64,000 bases of DNA, taken from positions 18,455,079 to 18,519,078 of the forward strand of contig CM049307.1 of the NCBI GenBank assembly GCA_026874595.1, read 5' to 3'. Origin of the DNA: Sipunculus nudus (lineage: Eukaryota; Annelida; Sipuncula; Golfingiida; Sipunculidae). The notes under the pieces were generated by a model. That model searched no databases and was not told the DNA's origin. It worked only from the letters and a program-made list of their open reading frames with translations. Numbering within the stretch: the stretch's first letter is position 1; each line of letters opens with the position of its first letter. Of this stretch, positions 12,601-25,229 are shown piece after piece. The translations under genes and the position numbers were made by a program.

Positions 12601-13260
12601 CAAACCATTCCATTGTTCATACACCGTAAATGGAATCAAGAATTTTGATTTGCATCTCTGTATTGTATGGTAATGACTACCAGGAATAAACCTTGGGTTT
12701 TTTAGGGTAATTTGAGAGGTGACAGGCTTTGACTTAGCAGCACAGACTCCCTGTGACTAGAGAACCTTTCACAAAAGCACTGCCAGTTTGCCACCCTTAC
12801 AAATTCTGGCTGGTGCCCTAGTAAAGACGCAGGATATAAATTTAGAAGTACAAAATTGATCTGCCTGATCTGTAATCCACTCATCCCCTTTGGCTGGCTG
12901 CTGGCTTGATTCGATTCTGGCACTCTCGGTGTGCAGTGCTGCTAAATATTTCAACACAAACATTGACAACATCTATGTCAGCAGATCAAACAGAAGCAAC
13001 AGTTACAACCACATATAATGTCTGACTGTGACTTGTATTGTTTGTTCAGGAATATTGAACTTCTGGTCATCTAAAAGCTTCAGACCCTGTTGATGCATTA
13101 TATCTTCAAAGCAAAATATTGATATGTTAAAAAAAAAAGATTATGTGACAGTAGTGATTCACATGTGCAGTGAAAAAATTAGTATATCAAATTATGTCTA
13201 ACCTAATTTACACTAATTTAACACACCATGTAGTGGAACATAAAACCACATGCACTGTGC

Positions 13261-15783
13261 TGTGGTCAGCCTCAGTTACTACAAGTTAAGCAACACTAAA
13301 TATAACCCTGCACCATTTCAGTTTCAATTCTCAGTTTCAGTTCTGGTTTTGTAATTTCTGAAAAAAGGTCAATCTATGGCAGCTATAGCAGTGTCAATTC
13401 TCAATTCCAGAACTTCCCAGATTCAAACATCATATTAGTGTGGTCAGCCTCAGTTACTACTAAAGTAACACTTAATATATCCTGCACTGTTTCAGTTTCA
13501 ATTCTCATTTCAAGGAGTTCCCAGATTCCAACATCATATTAGTGTGGTCAGCCTCAGTTACTACATATGTAACACTAAATATAACCCTGCACTGTTTCAG
13601 TTTCAATTCCCATTTCTAGGAGTTCCCAGATTCCAACATCATATTAGTGTGGTCAGCCTCAGTTACTACATATGTAACACTAAATATAACCCTGCACTGT
13701 TTCAGTTTCAATTCCCATTTCTAGGAGTTCCCAGATTCCAACATCATATTAGTGTGGTCAGCCTCAGTTACTACTTAAGTACCACAAAATATAACCCTGC
13801 ACTGTTTCAGTTTCAATTCTCATTTCTAGGAGTTCCCGGATTAATACATCATATTAGTGTGGTCAGCCTCAGTTACTACTTAAGTACCACAAAATATAAC
13901 CCTGCACTGTTTCAGTTTCAATTCTCATTTCTAGGAGTTCCCGGATTAACACATCATATTAGTGTGGTCACCCTCAGTTAATACATATGTAACACTAAAT
14001 ATAACCCTGCACTGTTTCAGTTTCAATTCTCATTTCTAGGAGTTCCCGGATTAACACATCATATTAGTGTGGTCAGCCTCAGTTACTACTAAAATAACAC
14101 TTAATATAATCCTGCACTGTTTCAGTTTCAATTCCCATTTCTAGGAGTTCCCAGATTCCAACATCATATTAGTGTGGTCAGCCTCAGTTACTACATACGT
14201 AACAGTAAATATAACCCTGCACTGTTTCAGTTTCAATTCTCAGTTTCAGTTCTGGTTTTGTACTTTCTGAAAAAAAGTCAATCTATGGCAGCTATAGCAG
14301 TGTCAATTCTCAATTCCAGAACTTCCCAGATTCAAACATCATATTAGTGTGGTCAGCCTCAGTTACTACTAAAGTAACACTTAATATAATCCTGCACTGT
14401 TTCAGTTTCAATTCTCATTTCTAGGAGTTCCCAGATTCCAACATCATATTAGTGTGGTCAGCCTCAGTTACTACATATGTAACACTAAATATAACCCTGC
14501 ACCATTTCAGTTTCAATTCTCAGTTTCAGTTCTGGTTTTGTAATTTCTGAAAAAAGGTCAATCTATGGCAGCTATAGCAGTGTCAATTCTCAATTCCAGA
14601 ACTTCCCAGATTCAAACATCATATTAGTGTGGTCAGCCTCAGTTACTACTAAAGTAACACTTAATATAATCCTGCACTGTTTCAGTTTCAATTCTCATTT
14701 CTAGGAGTTCCCAGATTCCAACATCATATTAGTGTGGTCAGCCTCAGTTACTACATATGTAACACTAAATATAACCCTGCACTGTTTCAGTTTCAATTCC
14801 CATTTCTAGGAGTTCCCAGATTCCAACATCATATTAGTGTGGTCAGCCTCAGTTACTACATATGTAACACTAAATGTAACCCTGCACTGTTTCAGTTTCA
14901 ATTCCCATTTCTAGGAGTTCCCAGATTCCAACATCATATTAGTGTGGTCAGCCTCAGTTACTACTTAAGTACCACAAAATATAACCCTGCACTGTTTCAG
15001 TTTCAATTCTCATTTCTAGGAGTTCCCGGATTAACACATCATATTAGTGTGGTCAGCCTCAGTTACTACTTAAGTACCACAAAATATAACCCTGCACTGT
15101 TTCAGTTTCAATTCTCATTTCTAGGAGTTCCCGGATTAACACATCATATTAGTGTGGTCAGCCTCAGTTACTACTTAAGTACCACAAAATATAACCCTGC
15201 ACTGTTTCAGTTTCAATTCTCATTTCTAGGAGTTCCCGGATTAACACATCATATTAGTGTGGTCAGCCTCAGTTAATACATATGTAACACAAAATATAAC
15301 CCTGCACTGTTCCAGTTTCAATTCTCATTTCTAGGAGTTCCCGGATTAACACATCATATTAGTGTGGTCAGCCTCAGTTACTACTAAAATAACACTTAAT
15401 ATAATCCTGCACTGTTTCAGTTTCAATTCCCATTTCTAGGAGTTCCCAGATTCCAACATCATATTAGTGTGGTCAGCCTCAGTTACTACATATGTAACAG
15501 TAAATATAACCCTGCACTGTTTCAGTTTCAATTCTCATTTCTAGGAGTTCCCAGATTCAAACATCATATTAGTGTGGTCAGCCTCAGTTACTACTTAAGT
15601 AACACTTGATATAATCCTGCACTGTTTCAGTTTCAATTCCCATTTCTAGGAGTTCCCAGATTCCAACATCATATTAGTGTGGTCAGCCTCAGTTACTACA
15701 TATGTAACACTAAATATAACCCTGCACTGTTTCAGTTTCAATTCCCATTTCTAGGAGTTCCCGGATTAACACATCATATTAGT
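13261..15783. repeat. 105-bp satellite array with higher-order structure
   Basis: About 22 units contain GTGTGGTCAGCCTCAGTTAC, TATAACCCTGCACTGTTTC and TTCTAGGAGTTCCC. Unit starts at 13542, 13647, 13752, 13857, 13962, 14067 and 14172 are exactly 105 bp apart. Three long units of 175-178 bp (starting near 13261, 14172 and 14452) carry an extra segment containing TCTATGGCAGCTATAGCAG. Subtypes recur in the same order about 1.19 kb apart. The 105-bp period keeps a plus-strand frame open (145 and 180 codons), but this is repeat-driven. Confidence 0.95.
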
Positions 15784-18027
15784 CATCATTTCTGCAACCT
15801 TGTATACCACAGCAAGCATCAATTCTAGGAATTTCTGGAACAGTATCTTGTACAGCAATAATAAACAGCATTAATATACCATTTCAACCTTCAGGAAAAT
15901 TTTGTGCAGCATTAATATACCACTTGCCTAAGTAGATTATAACCTTATATCATCCCCCAGTATACAATAGAAGCTTAATAAACATAAACATAGTGATACA
16001 TCAGTATGCGATTCATGCTGTTCCTTGGACTTTCTTTTGTTTTCTTCATTCACATTGTCAGGGTTATTAACTATAGAAAAGCAGCACATGTAGGATGTTT
16101 ATGGATGCCTTGGGCTCACAGCCAGGGCAGTAAAATCGGGAGCATTAAGTACGCAGACATGTTCTATGAAGTACAACTTGATTTACCTAAGTGTTTGTGT
16201 CAGTCCCACCAGCTTCTTGCCACTGTAGCTGCAGTTATACATCAATTTGTATCAACCAACAAAGTAAAAAGAACTGATTTCTTTTCAAATGTTGTCACAT
16301 TTACACCCATTACTTACGGGAAGCAGCTAGGAATATCTGTATGTTGTCATGACAACAAGTGCGAATATTTATCAATTAAAGAGAACATTAGGCTAAAGAA
16401 TGTGTGACATCATTTACCACATATGGATGATGTAAATCTCTTGTGTCATGGTTGAATTTGCTGTAATCCAGAATATCTGAGAGCTCAAGATTCTGACAAA
16501 AACACTTTAAAATTCCCTTGTCAGTGCTTTTAAGAAATTAGTGAATTATGAGTTAAAGAGTGATCTTTGTATTACACTTACAAAACAGTTTACGTACAAT
16601 ACTAAAAGCAAACAGACTTGCACAGAATTGTTTATTACAAACCTATAACATATTTTATGGTAAATGCCTTAGTTCATAGATCTGTGCCTCCTATGATGTA
16701 TAATCCTCAAGATCAAAAGCTAAGAATGATGTTGCTTTTAGGGAAATCTTTTTAGTATAAAGACCAAAAAGACTGCAGTAGGATACACTGTCAATAACAG
16801 GAAAACGTCAGTAATTCCAGTCAATGGACTCCCCAGAATTGGGTTCACCAGCATAGGAGTTTATAAAATGTTATCTATACTATGATTAACTAGGACCATA
16901 ATAGAGTTGATCATAGCCAGGTGGTCATATGACCACAAATCGGTTGCATTTTTATGGTGGTCATCTAGCGAGGTCTGGTATAAAGAGTAAAAAAAAAAAA
17001 GAATTGGGACCATGAAAATGTGGTCATCATTTTGAGGTGGTTGCTAAATGAAGGTGGTCGTTAAGCTGGTTTTATTGCATTGGATATATTGACATGACTC
17101 CTTTCTCTTTGAAATAGTACTGTGTTGCTTTATGTAAAAATTCAAACCAGGTGCATCTGCATTTATTGAAATTTTAATGTATCTCCACATAATTTAATCA
17201 AAACATCAGTATTTGCATTCAAATGAACTTATACATGTATTTGAACCAAACTCAGCTAGCACATGGATAAAGGATAATTGCCACTTGTCTGTACATCTGT
17301 TTTTCCTAATTAAGTAAATGCTAAAGTCACTGCCATCTAGTGGAAGTATTTGTAGTAAAGAAGATTCCCAAGGCAAGAAAACATAATCCTGTGAGATGAC
17401 CATGATAAATTCAGATTTTCAGCTCTTTGTGAGGATCAGCTAATCATTATGATGAAATATTAGGAATTAAAGTAAGAATAACAACTCGGCTGTCCTGCCG
17501 CTTCTCTGTAATCTATAATGCATCATCTGTCAAGTCATCTGTCAACCGAAACACTATGGGAGATTTTCATCCTATGATAGATCACACTGGATGCACTGAT
17601 GCATCCAGCTACACAAAATATGCTCTTAGTGGCAATTTAAAGTAAAATAGGCTGGAACCACGAGGTTTAAAAGGATCAGATAGGCCACACCATAAAATTT
17701 GTACTTTCAAAAAAATGCTCCTATATTTCATGGAACCTCTTTCGAGAATGAGAGTAAAATCCTCTATTTTATATACTATTAATTTTTTTATGTTGCCGGT
17801 ATCCCTTCAAATTAATAATAATTAACAATATAATAATATATATAACTAGATGTGGTCTGACTATTGTCCTCAGAGGGCCCCGCATTTCTGCTAGTGCTGG
17901 ACTAGTTTACATATGGTTGAAAAAATTAAGTTAAATTTGAAAAATATGACAAACAGAAACAGGTTTTTATCCATATCCATAAGGGAAAAAATCCTACTGG
18001 ATCAAATAATATTTAAGAAGATATGTG

Positions 18028-18367
18028 GAACGTGTTGGCGTAATGGTTAGGGCGCTGGACCTGTGACTGAAGGGTTTAGATCGCCGTCTTTGCTAAGACT
18101 CCTGGCCAAAGTCTTTACCATAAGGGTGATCTCTCTCGACCCAGGAGTGAATGGGTACTGGTCATGGGTGGCAGGCAAATGTAGAACAAATAACCTTCTA
18201 GCACCTGTAATGGCTGCTTGGGTTGTATGCTCCCCGGGGAGCCGAGAAAAGCAACAAGACTGAACAGGCCCAAAAGACCAGGAAGGCAAAGTGTTAAAGT
18301 CGCCTGAGACTGCGACTACAGTGGTAATAGAAGACTATAAACCCCGTACCTTTACCTTTACCTTTAT
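18028..18367 (+). mobile_element. tRNA-derived SINE
   Basis: The head contains a pol III A-box-like segment (TGGCGTAATGGTTAG, 18035-18049) and a decayed B-box-like segment (GGGTTTAGATCGCC, about 18073-18086), as in a tRNA. A central region carries CTCTCTCGACCCAGGAGTGA and ATGGGTACTGG, a motif I associate with conserved SINE cores of invertebrates. The 3' end is a short tail of TACCTTT repeats, typical of LINE-mobilised SINEs. Length is about 340 bp. Target-site duplications are not clear. Pol III sets the plus orientation, opposite to the host gene. Confidence 0.85.
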
Positions 18368-18433
18368 ATGTCTGAAATAATGTGTGCAATAGAATATAAC
18401 CAAATGTTGTCTGTTAGCCACATTTGATTTTGA

Positions 18434-18800
18434 GCAAGTCTGTAATTCAATAGGTCTGGAGCCCTCATAGGTACCAACCATCCCTGTGATTTAGGGAAAG
18501 CTGCAGTAGGTTGTTGTTGAGTTATTGCATACAAAAGAAAATCAACGATCAGGCAGTGGTGGCCATATTGGAATTCAAACATGTCTGTTATTCAATAAGT
18601 CTTGAGCCCTCATAGGTACCAACCATCCCTGTGAATTAGGGAAAGCTGCAGTAGGTTGTTGATGAGTTTTTGCATGCGAAAGAAAATTAGCGATTGGGCT
18701 GTAGCGGCCATACTGGACTTCTGACAAGTCTTTAATTCAATAGGTCTGTAGCCCTTATAGGTACCAATCATCCCTGTGAAAGTTAAATGTATGACTGAAA
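18434..18800. repeat. 145-bp tandem repeat, 2.5 copies
   Basis: The phrase AAGTCTGTAATTCAATAGGT recurs with changes at 18436, 18581 and 18726 (145-bp period), each followed by AGCCCTCATAGGTACCAA and CATCCCTGTGA. It starts about 70 bp past the SINE tail. Short minus-strand frames here are repeat by-products. Confidence 0.88.
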
Positions 18801-19808
18801 GTTGACTAAACTCCGTAACTTTCATGTGAAGCATTTACAGAACTGTAGTATATCTCTGTGGCCTTCCTACATGATGGCATATATGAACATACTGTTATCT
18901 TGTCCAAATTTATGTTTTAAAAAACTTTGCTCTGGTCTCAGGCAATTTTTCCCCGATTCTGTAGAAATACTCATTTCATGTGGCCTTGTATATGTATGAG
19001 GGGACTGTTTCCATGGAGACCAAAAAATTTAGAGAAATTGAAAGGCTGAAGGAAATGCTATATAGTATAAAGGTAGAAAAATGTTTCAAAATTTTTTTGG
19101 GTAAAATATGCATGAAAGAAACACTACCATGTTTTTATTCATGTCCTGTTACTAAAGCTAGAGTTAACTGTTTAGTGCGCGCTATCATGGAGACACTTGA
19201 TTCAGGTATTTTGATGATATTTATGAGGGGTTCACTTGTGTACTATGGCAATAACACCTGCCAAGCTGACAGGTATATACCTCATATACAACAATTAAAT
19301 ACTACACGATCAATGATAGTACACACAGTGGGTAGAACGTGGATAAACCTTGTTTACTACATGGTGTACATTACTATATATGGAACAAAAGGTGCGAGGT
19401 CATGTAGTAGCTAGACCACCTAGTGAGAGTCTACGTGCCTCCTGTCTTTTACACAATGTACAGGTATGTCTTTGTGCACAACATGTTTGTTTGACACCCT
19501 GGTGTAAGAGGCCAATTGGGATGAAAAACATACAGACCCAGAAAATTCAAGTGAATAAGGACAAAGGCCTCAATATTTTGTAGCTATATATCACTGTAGC
19601 ATCAAGATTTGATAATACCATCCCTCCTGTGCTCCAGATGGCCCAGTCTGCCACTGCTTGGTGTTTACTTGAATACAGGATGATGTTTATTTAATGAAAT
19701 TACCTGAAGATTGAATAAATTATCACTGCCTTGGTTTGATATAAAACCTTTGGGAAAAAGGCATGCATTTTGCCTCCTTCACACCTTTTGTAAATTTTGT
19801 CTGTCTCA

Positions 19809-20175
19809 AATGGCATTTTTTCTGTGGACATTATGTCCTGTGGCATTTTTTCTGTGGACATTATGTCCTGTGGCATTTTTTCTGTGGACATTATGTCCTG
19901 TGGCATTTTTTCTGTGGTTATTATGTCCTGTGGTATTTTGTCTGTGGATATTATGTCCTGTGGCTTTTGTTGGTGGACATTATGTCCTGTGACATTTTTT
20001 CTGTGGACATTATGTCCTGTGGCGTTTTGTCTGTGGATATTATGTCTTGCGGCATTTTGTCTGTGGATATTATGTCTTGTGGCATTTTGTCTTTGGACAT
20101 TATGTCCTGTCCATTTTTGTCTTTGGACAATAGGTTCTGTCCCATTTTGTCTGTGGACATTATGTCTTGTGGCAT
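19809..20175. repeat. 30-bp minisatellite, about 12 copies
   Basis: The unit reads approximately TGGCATTTTTTCTGTGGACA then TTATGTCCTG. The first three copies are identical and later ones vary (TTTTGTC, GGATATT, TTGGACA). The 30-bp period leaves several frames open on both strands, giving 10-residue repeats such as MPQDIMSTEK on minus. A decayed relative may lie at 54282-54440. Confidence 0.93.
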
Positions 20176-20559
20176 ACAGTAAATTTACATCTTCTCCAAG
20201 CTTCAATAAGACTTCCTGTTCTGTTGGTTCAAGTCTTTCAGCCCAAGAACAGGAAATATCAGAGGTCTCATCTGTAAAGTTAATGTAAGGTTTAATCTCT
20301 ATAGAGCCATCCTCCTATATATCAAGTAATAACTAGAATATCAGCAAAAGCTGACAAAAACCCTAAGCCACAAGAACAGTGTTTAAAGGTGGTAACAGTA
20401 ACAAGTACGAAATATTTGTTCTCAAATGGATGTATATCAGTACATGTCTCAGTTATATATTTAAACTGGAGAGGTATGTACCATGTTTCATAACAATCCA
20501 CCAAATATTGCTTCCTGAGTAATAAGCTCCTTAGTCTTACTCTATTCTAAGCTCTGTAA

Positions 20560-21145
20560 CCTTTAGAGTAGGTCAAGGTCACCCATCTTTGAACATGACA
20601 TAGATTTTGTAAATATGCATCAGCACTGAAGAAATAATATTCCTACGGTGAATCCCATCTTCGAACTTGGCCGAATTTTTGTAGATATACATCTTCACCG
20701 AAAAAGGATTCCAACAGTGTGTCCTTGAAGAGATATCCCGTTTACAGCGCCAAAGTTGAAAAATCTGAGAAAAATTCATAAAAAATCAGAAATTGTAGGT
20801 GGCGCCCCCTAACTTGTGTAGCAGGTACAGACCATCAGTCTCAATGATCATACTAAGTTTTGTGAAAATCCAGCCAATGGTTCCTGAGAAATAAGCTTCC
20901 AAGTGTTTTTTTATAATCAGCTGTAAAACATAGAAAAATAGGTCAAGGTCACCCATCTTCGTACTTGACCGAGATTTTGTCGACATACATTTTCACCAAT
21001 GAAAAACAATTCCTACGGTAAAATCCTTTTAGAGATATCCTGCTCACAAGGTAAAAGTTAACGGACGCCCAACAGATGGAAGGACGAATGGACAGCTTGG
21101 GTTATGACAATAGCCCATCAGCTTAAAGGCTGAGGGCTAAAACCT
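20560..21145. repeat. Modular interspersed repeat
   Basis: Two modules start with GGTCAAGGTCACCCATCTT (20572 and 20942) and continue with TTGACCGAGATTTTGT-like and TTCCTACGGT phrases. The 3' end has GGACGCCCAACAGATGGAAG followed by a short palindromic CATCAGCTTAAAGGCTGA tail. The same style of end appears at 29140-29226. Confidence 0.6.
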
Positions 21146-22006
21146 ACTGGTACTTCCTTGCTACTGGCTAGTGTTACGAAAATGTTAATAAATATCATTA
21201 TTGCATCAGTAGGTTACAACTAAAAATGCAATAATCCTATATATCAAAAGCTTGACATTTTTCTATTACCGTAACTAAGGCTGAATCTTAAAAAAAGAAA
21301 TAAAGCAAACTGAAATGATTAAAATCAAAAACAGAGAGGTATTTAAACTGAGTGGTTAATGATTAAAATAAAGATTTCTTTGATACATGTTAGATCTGAA
21401 TCTCAAGGACAACTGAAATATTTCCAGTACCTGTTTTCAGAATCAAAATGTTCTTTCACATCATGAACTACACACATGCTTCAAATCCAGTTCCTCAAGT
21501 ATTCACTTTTATAAACTGTTATTAATTGACACCAGTGAGAAAGAGAGTTGTACCACTATCATGACCTGATATCAGGTTTATCTGGAGTGGCATCAATTTA
21601 TCAACAATGGAATGTGTTATACCTGTACGTTAGGACATTTATATGTACAGTGATACACACAGATTTGATCATATGAAGTATCTTTCCATACAGATGCTTT
21701 AAGAGAGCTCTACACTTTTTCAGAATGCTTGCTACCTTGTGAATATTTTAGGGGACCAGCTTGTATTTTGTTTTCTAGGGCGGCTGGGTTTTTTTCATCT
21801 TAAACAGACAAGTATTACATAATATCCATCATTTATTAAAGAATAAGTAATTCTATACTGATGTTTTATTCACTGGCATTTGTTACAGGTAAATATTAAC
21901 CATCACTGATAAACAAACATAAAAATGTAATGTTTTAAAGGGATCAGCCCTTGTACGTATATATATCACATGTTGACTCCTGAGGATAATAAAAACCTTG
22001 ACATAC

Positions 22007-22135
22007 CTGTGGCTGAGACATTTCCTGAGTCTAGTGTAATATTGGCAGGTGATTCAGTGGTAAAGTAAGTATAGTTCTGTATAAATTCAAGAGTGTCATT
22101 CAACTGTATCCATCCTGTAGTATTGTTTTCATTCC
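22007..22135 (-). CDS. NRG-like: N-glycosylated spacer exon of the neuregulin-like gene
   Basis: This 129-nt exon is phase 1 at both ends. Its acceptor reads CATACCTTCAG and its donor GTATGT (22006-22001). It encodes about 43 residues between the Ig and EGF domains with little predicted fold: many Asn, Thr and Ser, and six N-X-S/T sequons (NNT, NTT, NDT, NYT, NIT, NVS). Vertebrate neuregulins have a comparable Ser/Thr-rich glycosylated linker at this place. The open frame continues upstream of the chosen acceptor, so the exact 5' edge rests on the phase match and on the pyrimidine-rich acceptor. A second AG lies 21 nt into the exon and another 11 nt beyond that, so the start could shift by a few codons. 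It is the least family-specific of the exons, but phase and content fit. Confidence 0.7.
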
Positions 22136-24149
22136 CTGAAGGTATGTAAAGACTGATTTCTCTTTCCGGAGCCATTGTTGGTAGTGTAATCCACAGCAAC
22201 GGTGTACACGTGGACTATGGAAATCCATTAGTGCTTGGTACAGGGCATGTACAAAGTCTGTTTGACCACATGACTGGCCATCCCTATCAATATTCAGTAT
22301 TAAGGACCTGAGTAAATTTGTTACACTCAGTGAGGGGGTTGATACCACTTCCGTGTTGTTGACCCAACTCTCCGGTCAGCTGAACATACAGTCTCTGCAG
22401 CTATAAGATTTTTGTGATTTCACTGAAGATGCTGATATGATCAAGTATGTAAATGCTGGCAGTGATTTATAATAATCCAGAGCAGACCAGGTATCAATAC
22501 AATCAACTGTGAGCTTGTTATATACACCAGGAGTCCAATCAATGAATATAATAACTACCACTACTACTTTATACCTGAATCAAGGTGTCTACATTATTCA
22601 AGAATCGACATGTCACAGTGTCACAGTATCACACACCCTTAATAAGTGATTTCTACTGATGCCTATATTTCAAGCTATCTTATAACAGCATAAAGTAACT
22701 TTGAATCAAAAGTATATGGATCACCTTCAAAATATATTATGAAACTGTTTCTTGGTGGTGCCTTCCTGTAGTAGTACAAAATTCCTCCAACAGATGTCAC
22801 CACAAGAAGCAGGTTTTTGTAACTGCACAGAAGTAGAAACTGATGAAAACAACCCTGAATCAACTTCTGAATCCAGATCAACTTAAAACTTAATTTACTT
22901 GTCCTCCTCAAGATAGAACTTTCTGAAAAAGTCTACTTAAATCTATCAAGATCATTTTGTGATATCTTGTATCAAGACAAACAAAACAGACATACAAACC
23001 TATAGACAGATATTGGTAACAGTACCACCTTGGTGACCCCTGTCTTGAGGCAATGAAGCCACCACTGTGTGCTGACATCTTAATTATGATGATCAGACAA
23101 AGAAATTCAAGAACCTCCTGACCTTGAGAGCATGAACATGAGGATCCTTGTCTTGCAAGGAATCGTTGGGGATTTTTAATTCTCCTGTGAACTTAAAGAG
23201 TAAAGATTTTTGTTGACATCAAAGTTCTTTTATTGACATTCGTCTTTAAGCATGGTCCCTATGAGGATCATCAGAGAAAACCAAGTGCCCTGAAGATTTC
23301 CTCAGCGGCCTCTGATATACAGGCAAAGGTCGGACTTGTTTTAGTAAGTTCTCTTAAAGTCAAAGTGTGTTCAGTCATACTGGCTTATATATCTGAGACC
23401 TCGTCTGAGGTCAGCTACAGGTCTGTGACCTCAGTTAAATACACAGCCGGGTAAAACATAGTGCATCATGGGATATGTCAGTCATACATTCAGCAAGGTC
23501 GTTATGAGCTTTATCAGGTGTTCACGGCCATACAGCTGTGTTAATGGTACCTATTCTAAAGCTCCTCTGTCTTCTGGTAACCAATAGAAAAAAAAGAAAC
23601 AAATTATATAAAAAAATAACCTCGATTGTAATTTGCCCTAAGTCATGTTAGGAATCACCCGAAGTGATTTTACATTCCTAAGTAATACCATTATCCACCT
23701 ATACAAGCCATACACAGGAGTGGAAGTATTAAAATACACACTGTATATCAGTGTTTGCCCTTATAATGTTGCCAGTTTTTCCCATGTTCCATTGTCAATT
23801 TAACCTTGGTCATTGTGGGCTTATGTTCAGCTACTGCTGTTATTTTTCTAAACCATATGAGGGGATCATGATCTCTCATTTTGAAAAAGCATTGAAATAC
23901 CTTGTATAAATGACTACATATATGTATACTACATTAGTTGCACTAAACATAAAATATAATGTAATAAGAAAGATAGAAAAAAGATTTTAAAGATAAAAAT
24001 CTAAAAGCAAAATGTCATTTTGCTGTAATGATCTTGTCACATAATCAAAAGTTCAGAAATTACCAAAATCTCTTAGAAAAATAACAAAAGAATATGGAAA
24101 AATATAGTATCATAGTTACAGATACATCAACAGATGCACAAGAAAGAAG

Positions 24150-24173
24150 CCCCCCCCCCCCCCCCCCCCCCCC
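24150..24173. repeat. Poly-C tract of 24 bases
   Basis: An uninterrupted run of 24 C followed by GG and five more C. True length is uncertain, as such runs are error-prone in assembly. The minus strand, which is the transcribed strand sense of the host gene, is poly-G. Confidence 0.9.
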
Positions 24174-24431
24174 GGCCCCCTGATTAGCTGTAGCATATTT
24201 TATTTTATCTATTATTTGCCAGTTATTTGTAATCAATTTTAATTTTTTTTAATATCATTTTATACCCAATCAATTAAATTATTATGTTAAGAAACCCCCT
24301 CCCATACCCTCCCCATGGACAATTAATTAATTTTACAAAAAAAACCCTGGCTCTAGATTTCATTCTTATAGGTAAAATAAAAAAAATAAATTTTTCATTG
24401 ACTTATAATACATTCCATTGTAATAATAATT

Positions 24432-24433
<2 letters not shown>

Positions 24434-24464
<31 letters not shown>
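24434..24464. repeat. AT dinucleotide microsatellite
   Basis: About 15 AT repeats in an AT-rich intron. Confidence 0.9.
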
Positions 24465-24467
<3 letters not shown>

Positions 24468-24655
24468 GGTAATATTACATAAATAATTCATTATTTAGGG
24501 ACATATAAATATATAAATACAAAACAAAAATGATATACACAATTTAAGAACTTATATTTTCTTAATACCCATTCACTACTAACTGAGTATTAGAGCCCCC
24601 GTGTTCTAGAATTTCTGGATCTGCAGCGTGAAGCACATGTCAATGCTGCATTAGT

Positions 24656-24842
24656 CTTATTTAAGTACTATAAATGTTGTAAAGAACATTAAAAGCTCCT
24701 AATTCTACTGAAATACAATATATCATCTGGCAGTGCTTTGGTTTTGAACTCTTATTTAAGTACTATAAATGTTGTAAAGAACATTAAAAGCTCCTAATTC
24801 TACTGAAATACAATATATCATCTGGCAGTGCTTTGGTTTTGA
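24656..24842. repeat. 95-bp tandem duplication
   Basis: Two copies starting CTTATTTAAGTACTATAAAT at 24656 and 24751 are almost identical over more than 90 bp, which points to a recent duplication. Confidence 0.93.
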
Positions 24843-25229
24843 CCTAAGTAAAGTTCCTTCAACAAATATAACTCAAACTAAGATGTTTATAAACATTTCA
24901 TTAAAAAGGAAACAACCAACCTGACATTATGCAGAAGTTTTCAAAAGTAATTTGCAATCTGGGTTATTCATTTTAGATTTCTGAGCATATATAAAATGGG
25001 TATAAATATAAACATACACCTTGATGTTGGTTATGGGTCATGCACATGAAGTTCACTCCTTCCATACAAAACATTAACACACTTTTATTAGGTAATTAAC
25101 TTACTATACAGTGTCATGTGACATACCACACTTATTTGGTATTACATTTCATTCTGTTACCGTTATCCTAGTATACAAGTTCCATACTCAGTGAGTTCAG
25201 AAAGCTTATCATGGTTTGTCCTTGATTTT

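Larger units (their letters stand above)
4533..22006 (-). other. 17.5-kb intron between spacer exon and microexon
   Basis: A large intron, mostly AT-rich unique sequence, interrupted by a 60-bp minisatellite, a repeat region with AGGTCA motifs, a GT/CAGC-rich degenerate repeat, a 105-bp satellite, a SINE, a 145-bp repeat, a 30-bp minisatellite and a modular repeat ending near 21145. Stretches at 4.6-6.7 kb, 7.4-9.0 kb, 10.5-12.0 kb and 15.8-18.0 kb show nothing I can name beyond a small 65-bp duplication near 8125-8255. Confidence 0.6.

Noticed and set aside
13544-15276. Plus-strand frames of 145 and 180 codons encoding 35-residue repeats
   Set aside because: They follow exactly the 105-bp satellite period and have no non-repeat sequence or gene context.
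18035-18086. Functional tRNA gene
   Set aside because: A- and B-box-like motifs are present, but the cloverleaf is decayed and a SINE body and tail follow, so it is a SINE head.
19700-20288. Overlapping frames with 10-residue repeats on both strands
   Set aside because: They are by-products of the 30-bp minisatellite.
22100-22348. Minus-strand 82-codon frame overlapping the spacer exon
   Set aside because: It is in a different frame from the phase-consistent spacer exon, and no splice junction supports it.
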